From Thermogutta terrifontis (lineage in GTDB: Bacteria > Planctomycetota > Planctomycetia > Pirellulales > Thermoguttaceae), in NCBI RefSeq assembly GCF_002277955.1, contig NZ_CP018477.1, positions 2,191,206 to 2,255,205 on the forward strand: 64,000 nucleotides of DNA. The letters are read 5' to 3'. Position numbers and translations under genes: made by a program. Below are positions 36,512-45,779 of this stretch, piece by piece (the stretch's first letter is position 1; the number at the start of each line of letters is the position of its first letter). The notes beneath the pieces were generated by a model. It did not search any database, had not been told where the DNA came from, and saw nothing but the letters and a program-made list of their open reading frames with translations.

Positions 36512-37810
36512 ATGAAGACGCGGTACTCGTTACTCTTTGTGTTCGTTGTCGGACTGACGAACTCCGTTACTTTTGCTGAATTGCCACCGGTGAATTACGA
36601 CGAGAACAAGGTGCCTTCCTACACGCTGCCAGACCCTTTGATGTGCGAGGACGGCACGCGGGTGAGCGACCCGAGCACGTGGTTTTCAAAGCGTCGCCCA
36701 GAGCTTCTGCGACTGTTTGAAACACACGTATATGGGAAGGCACCAGGAAGACCCGAGGGGATGTGGTTTGAAGTCCGCGACGTCGACCCCAATGCGTTGG
36801 GAGGAAAAGCCATTCGAAAGCAGGTCACGATCCACTTCACACCAAAAGGACAGGATGGCCCTATGGTGGACGTTCTTTTCTACCTACCTAAGGATGCTCC
36901 GCGGCCGCTGCCCGTTTTCCTGGGGCTGAATTTTCGCGGCAATCAGGCGATCCACAACGATCCGGGGATTTTTATCTGTCGAAGCTGGGTTCGTGACGGA
37001 CCGGGCGTCGTGGACCACAAAGCGACGGAAGCCACTCGGGGAACGGCCAGCAGCCGCTGGCCGGTTGAGATGATTCTCTCCCACGGCTACGCATTGGCAA
37101 CGGCCTATTATGGCGACATTGACCCCGACTTCGATGATGGATTTCAAAATGGAGTTCATCCCCTGTTTTATAGGCCAGGTCAAACCCAGCCGGATCCGGA
37201 TCAATGGGGATCTATCGGTGCGTGGGCCTGGGGTTTAAGCAGGATCATGGATCTCATCGAGACAGATCCGGAGCTTGACAAAACAAAAGTGGCAGTGATG
37301 GGACATTCCCGACTGGGCAAAACGGCACTCTGGGCGGGGGCACAGGATACGCGGTTTGCGATCGTCATCTCGAATAATTCTGGCTGCGGTGGCGCTGCCC
37401 TGAGTCGTCGACACTTTGGAGAAACTGTGGCCAGAATCAACACCGCATTTCCCCACTGGTTCTGTGAAAACTTCAAGAAATACAACGAGAACGAGGCGGC
37501 CCTCCCTGTCGATCAGCACGAGTTGATTGCTTTGATCGCTCCCCGCCCCGTTTATGTGGCGAGCGCTACCGAAGATCTGTGGGCCGATCCTCGCGGCGAG
37601 TTCCTGGCTGCAAAAGCTGCCGATCCCGTTTACCGGCTACTGGGGACAGAGGGACTCCCTGCCGATGAGATGCCGCCCCCCGATCACCCTGTCATGGGCC
37701 AGATTGGTTACCACATCCGCACGGGCAAGCACGACGTCACGCCCTACGACTGGGAACAGTACATCAAGTTTGCTGATAAACACTTCGGTCGTGCGACTCC
37801 CGGGAAGTAA
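36512..37810 (+). CDS. Secreted glucuronoyl esterase (CE15)
   Basis: 432 residues; the ATG at 36512 has GAGGAAGG upstream, and a signal peptide follows ([15 protein letters not shown]). The alpha/beta hydrolase carries the CE15 hallmark GHSRLGK with nucleophile Ser266, FLGLNFRGN (oxyanion region), [14 protein letters not shown] and a C-terminal catalytic His in [16 protein letters not shown]15 enzymes split ester bonds between lignin alcohols and glucuronic acid on xylan. The full length and motif set agree with bacterial CE15. It acts outside the cytoplasm and points to plant biomass use. Confidence 0.92.
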   Translation: MKTRYSLLFVFVVGLTNSVTFAELPPVNYDENKVPSYTLPDPLMCEDGTRVSDPSTWFSKRRPELLRLFETHVYGKAPGRPEGMWFEVRDVDPNALGGKAIRKQVTIHFTPKGQDGPMVDVLFYLPKDAPRPLPVFLGLNFRGNQAIHNDPGIFICRSWVRDGPGVVDHKATEATRGTASSRWPVEMILSHGYALATAYYGDIDPDFDDGFQNGVHPLFYRPGQTQPDPDQWGSIGAWAWGLSRIMDLIETDPELDKTKVAVMGHSRLGKTALWAGAQDTRFAIVISNNSGCGGAALSRRHFGETVARINTAFPHWFCENFKKYNENEAALPVDQHELIALIAPRPVYVASATEDLWADPRGEFLAAKAADPVYRLLGTEGLPADEMPPPDHPVMGQIGYHIRTGKHDVTPYDWEQYIKFADKHFGRATPGK

Positions 37811-37824
37811 CCGGCCAAAGCCAA

Positions 37825-38274
37825 TCAGCCCTGAATATAGTCCTTCATAAAACGATTCTCCATCGCAAGCTGCTCCAACTGGGCCTTAACAGCATCGCCG
37901 ATGGAGATAATTCCGACCAATCGGCCATCCACCACCACCGGCAAATGACGAATGCGGTTGTTGGTCATAAGCTGCATGGCCTGCTCGACGGAGTAGTCCG
38001 GATGGGCTACGGTCAGGTTGCGGGACATCACCTCTTCCACCCGCACGGAGCGCAGCGGGTGATCCGAGAAAGCGCAGCGGCGAAGGATATCACGCTCGGT
38101 GATGATGCCCAGGATTTCCTCGCGGCCCTCGCCAGGATCACGCCGACAGACCACGAGGGCACCGATGTTATGCTGGACGAGTTCTTCCACCACGTCCTGA
38201 AGAGTGGCCTCGGGGTGAATGGTATAAACGTGGCTACCTTTGGCCGCAAGAATTTCCTTCAGTGTCATGGACAT
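37825..38274 (-). CDS. Two-CBS-domain protein
   Basis: 149 residues. Two CBS motifs are clear: residues about 10-70 (VYTIHPEATLQDVVEELVQH, GIITERDILRR) and 78-140 (VEEVMSRNLTVAHPDYSV, RHLPVVVDGRLVGIISIGD). Stand-alone pairs of this kind bind adenine nucleotides and sense energy state. The start could be the ATG at 38274 or at 38268; GGAG spacing favours the latter. It converges with the CE15 gene with 14 bases between stops. Partner protein unknown. Confidence 0.9.
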   Translation of the reverse strand: MSMTLKEILAAKGSHVYTIHPEATLQDVVEELVQHNIGALVVCRRDPGEGREEILGIITERDILRRCAFSDHPLRSVRVEEVMSRNLTVAHPDYSVEQAMQLMTNNRIRHLPVVVDGRLVGIISIGDAVKAQLEQLAMENRFMKDYIQG

Positions 38275-38496
38275 TCACTCCGCTCGCTGAGGCTTTTCGT
38301 TAACCGTTTCGCTATAGCAAGTGTGTCAGTGTCGCTACCATTCTAGCCCGAAAAAATTGTACGGAACAATAGATCGACGCGTCGAGAACAACTCCGGGCG
38401 AAAGGGCCGGGGGCCTCCGTGTTGACACGGAAACGGTTTGTTGTAAACTTGCCAAATGTTGCAAGTACTGGCTCGCTTACTAAGAAGGAGCAAAAA

Positions 38497-39285
38497 ATGG
38501 CGTACACCCTAGGATTTGCTGGTGGTGGACGAATCGCGCGGATTATGCTTGGAGGCTGGGTCCGGAACGGGGCTGCGATCACCCGCGTTAAGTTTGCGGA
38601 ACCGGACGACAGTGCCGCGGAGCTGCTTTTGTCCCGTGTGCCTGGCCCCCTTGAAAGGGTTTCTCGGGTATCAGAGCTCGTTGACTGCGAGTTTATCTTT
38701 CTGGCTGTCCATCCACCGGCGATTCCCACGGTTACCGCGGAGCTTTCCGGTAAACTGAAGCCAGAATCGGTCGTCGTTTCATTGGCTCCCAAAGTTACGA
38801 TCAGTCAGCTTCAGCGCCAGCTGGGGGGATTTCCGAACGTTGCTCGGGTCATTCCAAACGCACCTTCTCTTGTGGGAATGGGCTACAACCCGGTCTGCCT
38901 CGCCAAGGGATTCCCGGATGCTCATATGGTCCGCCTGATGAGCCTCCTGCAAATCCTGGGGAAAGCGCCGTTCGTGTCAGAATCGCATCTGGAGTTGTAT
39001 GCACTTCTCACCGGAATGGGCCCGACGTACTTCTGGCCCCAGTTCTATGAACTTCGATCCATTCTGACAAATCTCGGTTTGCCACCTCACTATTTCGAGA
39101 CAGCCATGGATCAGATGCTGCTGGGAACTCTTGCTGTGATGGAACAATCGTCTCTGTCAGAATCGGATGTGCTGGACCTGATTCCTGTGAAACCGCTTGC
39201 TGAGATCGAAGGCACGCTTCGCCAGGCTTATCGAGACAAATTGCTGGCGATTTACGAAAAGATTCGACCGGTCGCCGAAAGTTAA
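38497..39285 (+). CDS. Pyrroline-5-carboxylate reductase-like protein with altered active site
   Basis: 262 residues; the ATG at 38497 follows AAGAAGGAG. A Rossmann domain begins LGFAGGGRIARIMLGGW and contains FLAVHPPAIPTV and VARVIPNAPSLVGMG, as in ProC. In the C-terminal dimer domain the usual SGSGPAY is TGMGPTYF and the substrate-binding SPGGTT is replaced by IPVKPLAEIE. The fold is thus ProC-like but proline synthesis is doubtful. It could be another NAD(P)-dependent imine or keto reductase. It converges with the sulfur cluster, with only six bases between stops. Confidence 0.8.
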   Translation: MAYTLGFAGGGRIARIMLGGWVRNGAAITRVKFAEPDDSAAELLLSRVPGPLERVSRVSELVDCEFIFLAVHPPAIPTVTAELSGKLKPESVVVSLAPKVTISQLQRQLGGFPNVARVIPNAPSLVGMGYNPVCLAKGFPDAHMVRLMSLLQILGKAPFVSESHLELYALLTGMGPTYFWPQFYELRSILTNLGLPPHYFETAMDQMLLGTLAVMEQSSLSESDVLDLIPVKPLAEIEGTLRQAYRDKLLAIYEKIRPVAES

Positions 39286-39291
39286 AATCCA

Positions 39292-40584
39292 TCATCCGCC
39301 GCAGCCACCTCCGGGGGCCTTGACCGCTTTCAGGAGGCGAATTTTGGGGGTGAATTGACGAAGAGTCACAGACTTTTGATCTGGCCGCGACACGTCAATG
39401 TCGGTCCCGGGGGTGCCGGGAATATTCAGGCCAACGGGCACGGCGCCGGTCGGACATTGCCGCAGTTTGATGAATGCCTCGGCGTAGCGAAAGTGCTCGT
39501 CTCCCTGCGACCCGAATTCCGGCCCCGGAACGTTGAGATTGCCGGCGAAGTACACATCGCACCAGCGGTTAACGCCTCCGGCCAGAATGTACGCGTTAAT
39601 GTTGCGGGAAACGGCCAGGTGCTTCCAAGCCTCGATGGCATCCCGCTCGTCATTAGACATGACCACGACGACCTGTTCCGCTGTTAACCGGGGACGCCAG
39701 AACCGATCGATCTCCTCGATTGTCGCATGGATCGCGTCTTTCAAATGAAAAAGGTTGTAATCCGATTCGCTTCGAACGTCGAGCAGGATTCTGTCCACCT
39801 GGTTGTTGTACATGAGGTCCAAAAGTTCGGCCGGATCAATGAACACCCTGCGCGATTGAATGGCTGCGTCAAGTCGTGCCTTTTGCAGAGCGATTTTTCG
39901 CTCGGCGTCTGGCTGGCCAATGACCACCGCGACCAGTGCCAGGACGAGGCCCGCCGTAACAAACGCGCGTAATACGACCGGAGAATTAGCCACACCGGGC
40001 ACGGGTGGTTTGGCCCACGGAAACCGCTTCTCCGCCCATTCCGCCCCGGCAAAAGCCCCCACGGCCATGAGGAAAACCGCGAGCACAATCGGCCCGGCAT
40101 CAAGCCCGAGCCACTCAAAGATTGTCACCCGTCCCATCGCGCCGGTGACAGTCCAGAATTCTTTCACATAAGGAGACGTTAGTCCAAAAAGGAAGATGCC
40201 TGCCGCCACACCGGCGAGGAAGGCCAGGCCATCGAGCTTCAATGTCGCGGAAGAGACAAGCGATGTTCCAGGACAGTAGCCGCCAATAATAAATCCAATA
40301 CCCAGTGCTAACCCTCCAGCAACTGATGCGGCCAAATATGTAGGGGGAACGAAGATCTGTTCGAAGTCGATCCAACCGATGGCAGACCCAGCAAACACCA
40401 GGAGCATCGCCGTCACAATAGCGGAGAACATCACCTTCAAAACACGCATGTCGGAAAGATAGAACTGCGCAGCGAGATTGCGGCAGTCGCCAAAACCGGC
40501 CTGTTCGAGAATGAACCCAAACCAGAACCCGATGACGATCGTGACCAACACGTCGGCAATGCCCGTCACATGCAAGGGGAACAT
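39292..40584 (-). CDS. YeeE/YedE-family transporter fused to a Cys-less rhodanese domain
   Basis: 430 residues; ATG at 40584 with GGAGG upstream. Residues 1-225 form about six membrane segments with YeeE/YedE (DUF395) motifs that contain conserved Cys: AGFGDCRNLA and GGYCPGTS. In Spirochaeta thermophila YeeE, such cysteines relay thiosulfate through the membrane. Residues about 245-345 are a rhodanese domain (ILLDVRSESDYNLFHLKDA, ILAGGVNRW), but the active loop reads VVMSNDERDA, with Ser where Cys is expected. The tail ends in GGGCGG. It is the last gene of the sulfur cluster, 42 bases after the other YeeE half. Confidence 0.88.
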   Translation of the reverse strand: MFPLHVTGIADVLVTIVIGFWFGFILEQAGFGDCRNLAAQFYLSDMRVLKVMFSAIVTAMLLVFAGSAIGWIDFEQIFVPPTYLAASVAGGLALGIGFIIGGYCPGTSLVSSATLKLDGLAFLAGVAAGIFLFGLTSPYVKEFWTVTGAMGRVTIFEWLGLDAGPIVLAVFLMAVGAFAGAEWAEKRFPWAKPPVPGVANSPVVLRAFVTAGLVLALVAVVIGQPDAERKIALQKARLDAAIQSRRVFIDPAELLDLMYNNQVDRILLDVRSESDYNLFHLKDAIHATIEEIDRFWRPRLTAEQVVVVMSNDERDAIEAWKHLAVSRNINAYILAGGVNRWCDVYFAGNLNVPGPEFGSQGDEHFRYAEAFIKLRQCPTGAVPVGLNIPGTPGTDIDVSRPDQKSVTLRQFTPKIRLLKAVKAPGGGCGG

Positions 40585-40626
40585 TGTGCCGCCTCCAAAA
40601 TGTTTGCCGCTCGCTGGATTTGTGGA

Positions 40627-41166
40627 TCAAAGCCAGAATCGCCGAAAAGGATAGGCGAGTGCATATCCCGCAGCGAAAATCATCATCATGAACACCCAAC
40701 TTCCCAGGGACAGCACGGCACCGCCCGATAACGCCTGTCCCGACGTGCAACCGCGTGCCATGGCGGCGCCCCATCCCATGAAGGCCCCTCCAATGAACGC
40801 CAGAACAAGTCGCTGGGCTGGCCTGACCCGTGGTCCGCGACAGATTTCCACACGGCTGCGACCGGAAATAACTCCCGAGACGAAACCGCCAAGCAGCACA
40901 CCCGCCACCATCCACACGATATGGTTATTGAGCGGATTGGCAAATCCTCCTCCTATCGGTGCAAAATACGGGTTGCGATCAACCGTGCTGGGGGCCACCA
41001 CCTTGACAACTTGGACGACCAATCGGGCAATTCCACCGGACGCTCCGAGGCCACTTCCAGTAAGCAAAAAGGCCAGAAACAGGACACCTCCGAGAGATAC
41101 CCCGGCCACGTATGGGTTCCAGTAACGTTTAGTAACTTGATCCTTTGGAGTCGGTCGGTTGGCCAT
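40627..41166 (-). CDS. YeeE/YedE-family membrane protein
   Basis: 179 residues from the ATG at 41166 (AAGGAGAATAGTGAA upstream). About four membrane segments, with the family motif ARGCTSGQALSGGAVLS holding one conserved Cys. Together with the downstream protein it makes a two-part YeeE/YedE transporter, as in many sulfur oxidisers and reducers. Predicted role: passage of thiosulfate or another sulfur species across the cytoplasmic membrane. Confidence 0.88.
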   Translation of the reverse strand: MANRPTPKDQVTKRYWNPYVAGVSLGGVLFLAFLLTGSGLGASGGIARLVVQVVKVVAPSTVDRNPYFAPIGGGFANPLNNHIVWMVAGVLLGGFVSGVISGRSRVEICRGPRVRPAQRLVLAFIGGAFMGWGAAMARGCTSGQALSGGAVLSLGSWVFMMMIFAAGYALAYPFRRFWL

Positions 41167-41235
41167 TTCACTATTCTCCTTCAAGACACATGGACCTTTT
41201 ATCTGGGGTCTTTGTGCCACGGTGTTGCATCGTCC

Positions 41236-41895
41236 CTATGTAGTTTCATTTTGCTGAACCGGCAGGGGATCACTGCCAGAAGGTCCCTCGACAACTTCGT
41301 ACCCAGTAATCATCGTCACAAAATGTGCCCAGGGGGTAGGACCCGTCGTTGCCAGGTAGATGTGTGCGAGGACGAATGCGGCAAAAAACCATGCGCCCAG
41401 CATGTGGACAGCCGCCAGGTTGCCGATCCCTCCCACGAGGTGTATCAGCTTTGGAGAATACTGCATGAACCAGAGAGCCACACCTGTAACGACCTGAACG
41501 GGCAATAGGATATTGAGAATTGCCAGATACGTAATCTGTTGTAACGGATTGAGTCTCCGCTGGCGTGATCGCTGAAGGGGGTGCGGTTCACCGTGGAACA
41601 TCCCATAGAGATAGTAGCGCAACTGTCGCCAGGCCAAAATGTGCCACTCACGCGGCTCCGGTATGAGTTGCCGGAGCATGCCCGTCGTCAGGTAGTAGAA
41701 AAACCCCAGAAAAGCATTAATCACAAGCAGCCATCCCACGACGTTATGCAGGCGGACAGCCGTCGCAAACGGAATGACCCCAGCGCTTCCGGAATAATGC
41801 ACGGAAAATCCAGTCAAAAGGAGGGTCAGTATCATGACGGCCTGAAACCAGTGCCAAAACCGTTCATACAGCGTATAAATGAGCTCTTTATGCAT
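41236..41895 (-). CDS. Di-heme cytochrome b subunit, PhsC/b561 type
   Basis: 219 residues; the ATG at 41895 follows AAGAGGTG. Four or five membrane helices carry the His pattern of thiosulfate-reductase or hydrogenase cytochrome b: YERFWHWFQAVMIL, VHYSG, VRLHNVVGWLL and VHMLGAWFFAAFVLAHIYL. It should exchange electrons between the quinone pool and the multiheme proteins encoded just upstream. The spacing of 54 bases to the seven-heme gene supports one transcript. Confidence 0.9.
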   Translation of the reverse strand: MHKELIYTLYERFWHWFQAVMILTLLLTGFSVHYSGSAGVIPFATAVRLHNVVGWLLVINAFLGFFYYLTTGMLRQLIPEPREWHILAWRQLRYYLYGMFHGEPHPLQRSRQRRLNPLQQITYLAILNILLPVQVVTGVALWFMQYSPKLIHLVGGIGNLAAVHMLGAWFFAAFVLAHIYLATTGPTPWAHFVTMITGYEVVEGPSGSDPLPVQQNETT

Positions 41896-41949
41896 GATTA
41901 CACCTCTTGCGCGTGAATAACCATGCCACGTTTGTCGCACCTTGCTATA

Positions 41950-44196
41950 TCAATCCTGGCGACCAATACTTCTGACAGACGACAGGTATGGAACGATTCG
42001 AAATGATGTGTGCAACACAATTGCCAGCACGATCCCGACCAAAGCGAGGAATCCAAGCCAGTCCACCCAGTTATGCCGGCTTTTCCCCAGAATGTAAAAG
42101 CCTGCTTTTTCCGGGGTCGGAGTCAAAATCAACACGGGGTTTTGAGTTGACGAAGAGATTTGAAGACTGTAAGCCTGCGGAATTCCGCTGCTTGAAACTA
42201 TGCGGGCCTCCCGCGATTTATCGTCATCTTGAACCTTGCCCAGTGAAAAGCTTTGACCAAGTAGCGAGGACGAACTGTGGCACGTCTCACACTGGCGGAT
42301 CGCCAACCGTGCCGGCGCCACACCGTGGTGAATGCCGAACGGCCATATTTCGACCGTGTATTCCGGAGAGCTCACGCCGGCGTTTTTCAGTCTCCCGCCA
42401 ATTTCTGTGGTGGAATAATGCGGCTGGAGGCTCCGGGTTTGCTGATTCGTCGAAAAAACGACAGAGCTCTCGCTGCGTCTGTGGCCGGTATTGTGAGAAA
42501 CGCCGGAGAGAATGGCCTCCAGGTCCCGCAGTCTCACCGGTCGGGGGCTTGCGCCACCTTCAACCCAGTAACTGGCTCTCACGAGATTGTATGGTCCAAG
42601 TCTGAGTTCGCCGTCCACGGCCTTTCGCGGAAGAATCACAGGCCGAAAACCCGTGATCAGTGGGACGGTGGTCGACGTCGACGAGGTGACTCCTCGCCAC
42701 TCCAAAAACGGTTGACCGTTGGCGGGGGCAGACCAATCGATCGCTTCCAGAGCAGGCGCATAAACCGCGGGAATGTGACATGTCTCGCATTCCAGTCGGG
42801 CGAGGTGCACTGCTCGGAAAGGCAACCACTCATGGGCCGCGGTGGCGTCGTGACAGTCCCGACACGTTCGCATTGTGCCGGTAAACTCGGGAGCAATCTT
42901 TCCCTGGGCAGTATCACCTTTGGCAAATTGATGACTGGGACGCTCCAGATACTCCGCGAATGACAAACGCCGAGGTTCGAATCGGAGGTGCTTTGGCCGA
43001 CCCCGCGCGGGCGGCTCAAAGAGGGCCGGATTGTCGAGCGAAAAGTGACAGTGTCGGCAATCCAGAAGGGATGCCGCATGAATATCCCACGGACGAACCA
43101 GTGTCTCCTTCCCAGCGATGTTCAGTTCCGAGTCACTAATCCGCTGCGGCGAGAATATCTGGCCCTTTGTGAGTGTCGACCAATCAGACCAGCTTATTTC
43201 CAGGCACGAGAGTTGTTCGTGGGCGCTGACGACTTTTCCGTGACACTGGCCGCACTGCTCGGCGGTGGGGCGTTCGATTCGGAAAGCTTGAGCAACCACC
43301 GCACCGCGTTGATCGAACGCCTGCTTGTTGTATTCCCATTGGGTACCCTTGCGTACCACCGCACCGGTACTGGCGAGAGTGGCCGTCACAGCCCAGGCAA
43401 AACGCCCGGCTTTAATTTCTTCGATTCGGGAAGCACTATCTGGCGAGTGAAGATGGCACAAGAAGCAGTTCATCTCCAGTGTGCCTGAACTGCCCCAATC
43501 CCATCGCACGGGTTGATTACCGGACAGCGTGGAGATCAAGTCGGGATCCCAGGTTAATTCTGATTGGCTACCAGGTGATGACGAAGCCATCGCGTCAGGG
43601 CCAGACTTTTCCACCTGAGGTCCGCCAGCGGGCGTGTCGTTTGGTGTTGCTGCTTGCTCTGGAGAATGGCCGCCCCGCTTCGTGAGCAGTTGGTGGCCAA
43701 ACCCGAATTGCCCTAGCCGACCACCCACATATCGGAAGCCGTATGTGCGGAGCCAGTCCGCAAGTCCCAGATCAGGCTTGCTTTCGCCGGGTGGGGACAA
43801 GCGTTGATAGAAAAACGGTGTCCACCCCCCTACCCCACCGCTTGTGTAATCCCAGGCGTGAGCGACACGTTCCGACTGGCCCGGTCGAAACCACCGCCTG
43901 ATTCCCAAATCCGCATGATAACAATGATTGCTTATGTATTGCGCATCATGACATGCCCCACATGTTCGCTCTGCAGAGACAGGTTGCCCGCTGGCAATGA
44001 CGTTTTGGCCGTTGGCATCGAGAAGACGCACCGGCCGGTGTGTTATCTCAGTGAGATTCTCCTGGCGTTGCGATTGCGCTACCTCAGCAATGGCCATGCA
44101 CCGGTCTGATGAAAGCATCATCAACGGGAGCACCGCCGCCCAAACGGCGCTGCGCTCGAGGACTCGCCGGACCCAGTTTCGCTTCGTCGTCCCCAT
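41950..44196 (-). CDS. Membrane-anchored seven-heme cytochrome c
   Basis: 748 residues; ATG at 44196 with AAGGAT upstream, N-terminal export signal. Seven CxxCH motifs: CGACH, CFLCH, CGQCH, CRHCH, CRDCH, CETCH and CETCH. The last membrane helix lies near the C-terminus (DWLGFLALVGIVLAIVLH) and anchors it. No named family is recognised beyond multiheme cytochrome c. Its place between the octaheme enzyme and the cytochrome b suggests an electron conduit between them. Confidence 0.88.
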   Translation of the reverse strand: MGTTKRNWVRRVLERSAVWAAVLPLMMLSSDRCMAIAEVAQSQRQENLTEITHRPVRLLDANGQNVIASGQPVSAERTCGACHDAQYISNHCYHADLGIRRWFRPGQSERVAHAWDYTSGGVGGWTPFFYQRLSPPGESKPDLGLADWLRTYGFRYVGGRLGQFGFGHQLLTKRGGHSPEQAATPNDTPAGGPQVEKSGPDAMASSSPGSQSELTWDPDLISTLSGNQPVRWDWGSSGTLEMNCFLCHLHSPDSASRIEEIKAGRFAWAVTATLASTGAVVRKGTQWEYNKQAFDQRGAVVAQAFRIERPTAEQCGQCHGKVVSAHEQLSCLEISWSDWSTLTKGQIFSPQRISDSELNIAGKETLVRPWDIHAASLLDCRHCHFSLDNPALFEPPARGRPKHLRFEPRRLSFAEYLERPSHQFAKGDTAQGKIAPEFTGTMRTCRDCHDATAAHEWLPFRAVHLARLECETCHIPAVYAPALEAIDWSAPANGQPFLEWRGVTSSTSTTVPLITGFRPVILPRKAVDGELRLGPYNLVRASYWVEGGASPRPVRLRDLEAILSGVSHNTGHRRSESSVVFSTNQQTRSLQPHYSTTEIGGRLKNAGVSSPEYTVEIWPFGIHHGVAPARLAIRQCETCHSSSSLLGQSFSLGKVQDDDKSREARIVSSSGIPQAYSLQISSSTQNPVLILTPTPEKAGFYILGKSRHNWVDWLGFLALVGIVLAIVLHTSFRIVPYLSSVRSIGRQD

Positions 44197-44260
44197 GGTG
44201 GCAGATCCTTCAATGGTCGAAGGAATGATCGCGAGTTGTCTTGCTCAAGTGTTCACAATC

Positions 44261-45706
44261 TTACCGTTCCACAAGTCCCGTCATTTCTCGATCACCCCGA
44301 AACATCGGGTCACCATCGTATCCCAGTGCTTTCCAGTTGAGTCGCCCACCTGGTCCATGGCAATCGGCACACTGCAGGGCCCGTTCTTTGGGCTGAACCA
44401 TATGGGAGAGTGGCCAGTACATTTCGGTGTCCACGAAATCGTACTGACCGCTGTACGGCAAACCCGTGTCCTGGCTGCCGAGGCGGCAGGCCAGGTCCCA
44501 GTTGAATTCTGTCCAGTAGCCGCCCGGTCCCCAGGTGCGGGGCGTGAGAAGATAAAGATACTGTTTGTCGTAGATCTGCCTTCCCCGATGTACTTTGAAG
44601 GGCCAGATTTTGGCTTCGGGATCTCCGGGACCTCCCAGAGGCCGATTGATCTGGACCACGCGAGTGGGATCGATTTTTTGCCCGGTCAGATAACGCTCTC
44701 CACGACCGTTGTACCAGTAATACTCGGGATTGATATTCTGTGCGTAAATAAATCGCCCTTTCTGCTTTAAATAGACGTGCGGATCCTCGGGGATATCGTC
44801 GCGACCGGCAGCCGACCAATCCCAGTACATCTTGGTCGGCGCATCGATGGCCATCTTGGGGATGTGGCATGTCTGACATGCTACGGTGGCGGTGTGAAAA
44901 TCGAGCCTTTCATTGCCGTGCGGCTTTTCGCTATGGCAATCCGTGCAGAAAACCCGAGCGGGTTTCTCGATACATACTGACATGGCGCAACCGGGGATCT
45001 GATGTTTCTGCGTTCGATGGCAATCCACACACTGGAATTTCAAACGCCCCATGTGCACGTCGATTCGCTCCGGAGGATAGTACATCGTTCCATCAAGATC
45101 TCCGTGCTTGACGGCATCGGCACCACCTCCCTTGAAGTGGCATTGGCCGCAATTGAGTCGAGTGGGGCGCCCCACACTCCGCGCAACCGCCATCAGGTCC
45201 ACGTCTGGTTTGGGAAGCCCCGCGAGTCCTTTTTGATAGGTGTTGGTCTGGTCGTGGCACACCAGGCAATCCACGTTTTCCTCCCGGCTGAAATCAAAAT
45301 GAGGATCTTTCCAACCGTATCCTGCATGGCACGCCGAACACGCCTGAATATTGGGGAGGGCCGCGATGCAAAAGTTATTGATGAGGTTCAACTTGCCGAC
45401 GTGAATCGTTCCCCCGGTTTTAGGGTCCTTAACCTTTTGACCGGCCCAGGTCCAGTGGTCTGTCGCCATAACCTCCCGGGCAGAGTTGGGGTGACAGGAA
45501 AGACAAACCTTGGTGACTTCGGGCCCCGTCTTTAACCCTGCAGGTATAAACGGGGTATGATCCACATGATGGGGCGGGGGTGGGACGTGCTTCCAGGGAT
45601 TATCAGGTCGCTCCCGCTTCTCTAGTCGGGAAAATTGCCAGCCCGCAAGGCCCAGCCCAGAGATGAACACCGCGATACAAACCCCGACAAGGACGGCACC
45701 CCGCAT
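44261..45706 (-). CDS. Octaheme tetrathionate reductase-like cytochrome c
   Basis: 481 residues; ATG at 45706 with AAAGGAGAG nine bases upstream. An N-terminal signal anchor (GAVLVGVCIAVFISGLGLAGW) is followed by eight CxxCH motifs: CLSCH (from Cys68), CSACH, CLVCH, CGQCH, CVDCH, CTDCH, CQTCH and CADCH. The surroundings (ENVDCLVCHDQTNTY, MYYPPERIDVHMG, WPFKVHRGRQIYD) are those of the octaheme tetrathionate reductase (Otr) family, first known from Shewanella. That enzyme reduces tetrathionate, nitrite and hydroxylamine in vitro. Direction and natural substrate here are unknown, but the YeeE neighbours favour a sulfur compound. Confidence 0.9.
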   Translation of the reverse strand: MRGAVLVGVCIAVFISGLGLAGWQFSRLEKRERPDNPWKHVPPPPHHVDHTPFIPAGLKTGPEVTKVCLSCHPNSAREVMATDHWTWAGQKVKDPKTGGTIHVGKLNLINNFCIAALPNIQACSACHAGYGWKDPHFDFSREENVDCLVCHDQTNTYQKGLAGLPKPDVDLMAVARSVGRPTRLNCGQCHFKGGGADAVKHGDLDGTMYYPPERIDVHMGRLKFQCVDCHRTQKHQIPGCAMSVCIEKPARVFCTDCHSEKPHGNERLDFHTATVACQTCHIPKMAIDAPTKMYWDWSAAGRDDIPEDPHVYLKQKGRFIYAQNINPEYYWYNGRGERYLTGQKIDPTRVVQINRPLGGPGDPEAKIWPFKVHRGRQIYDKQYLYLLTPRTWGPGGYWTEFNWDLACRLGSQDTGLPYSGQYDFVDTEMYWPLSHMVQPKERALQCADCHGPGGRLNWKALGYDGDPMFRGDREMTGLVER

Positions 45707-45779
45707 GACCGTTGCTCTCCTTTTTCATTCCTTCAGGGGTTTTCAATCCAGCGCTGCTTATATCTTGTTTCATGTGTTT

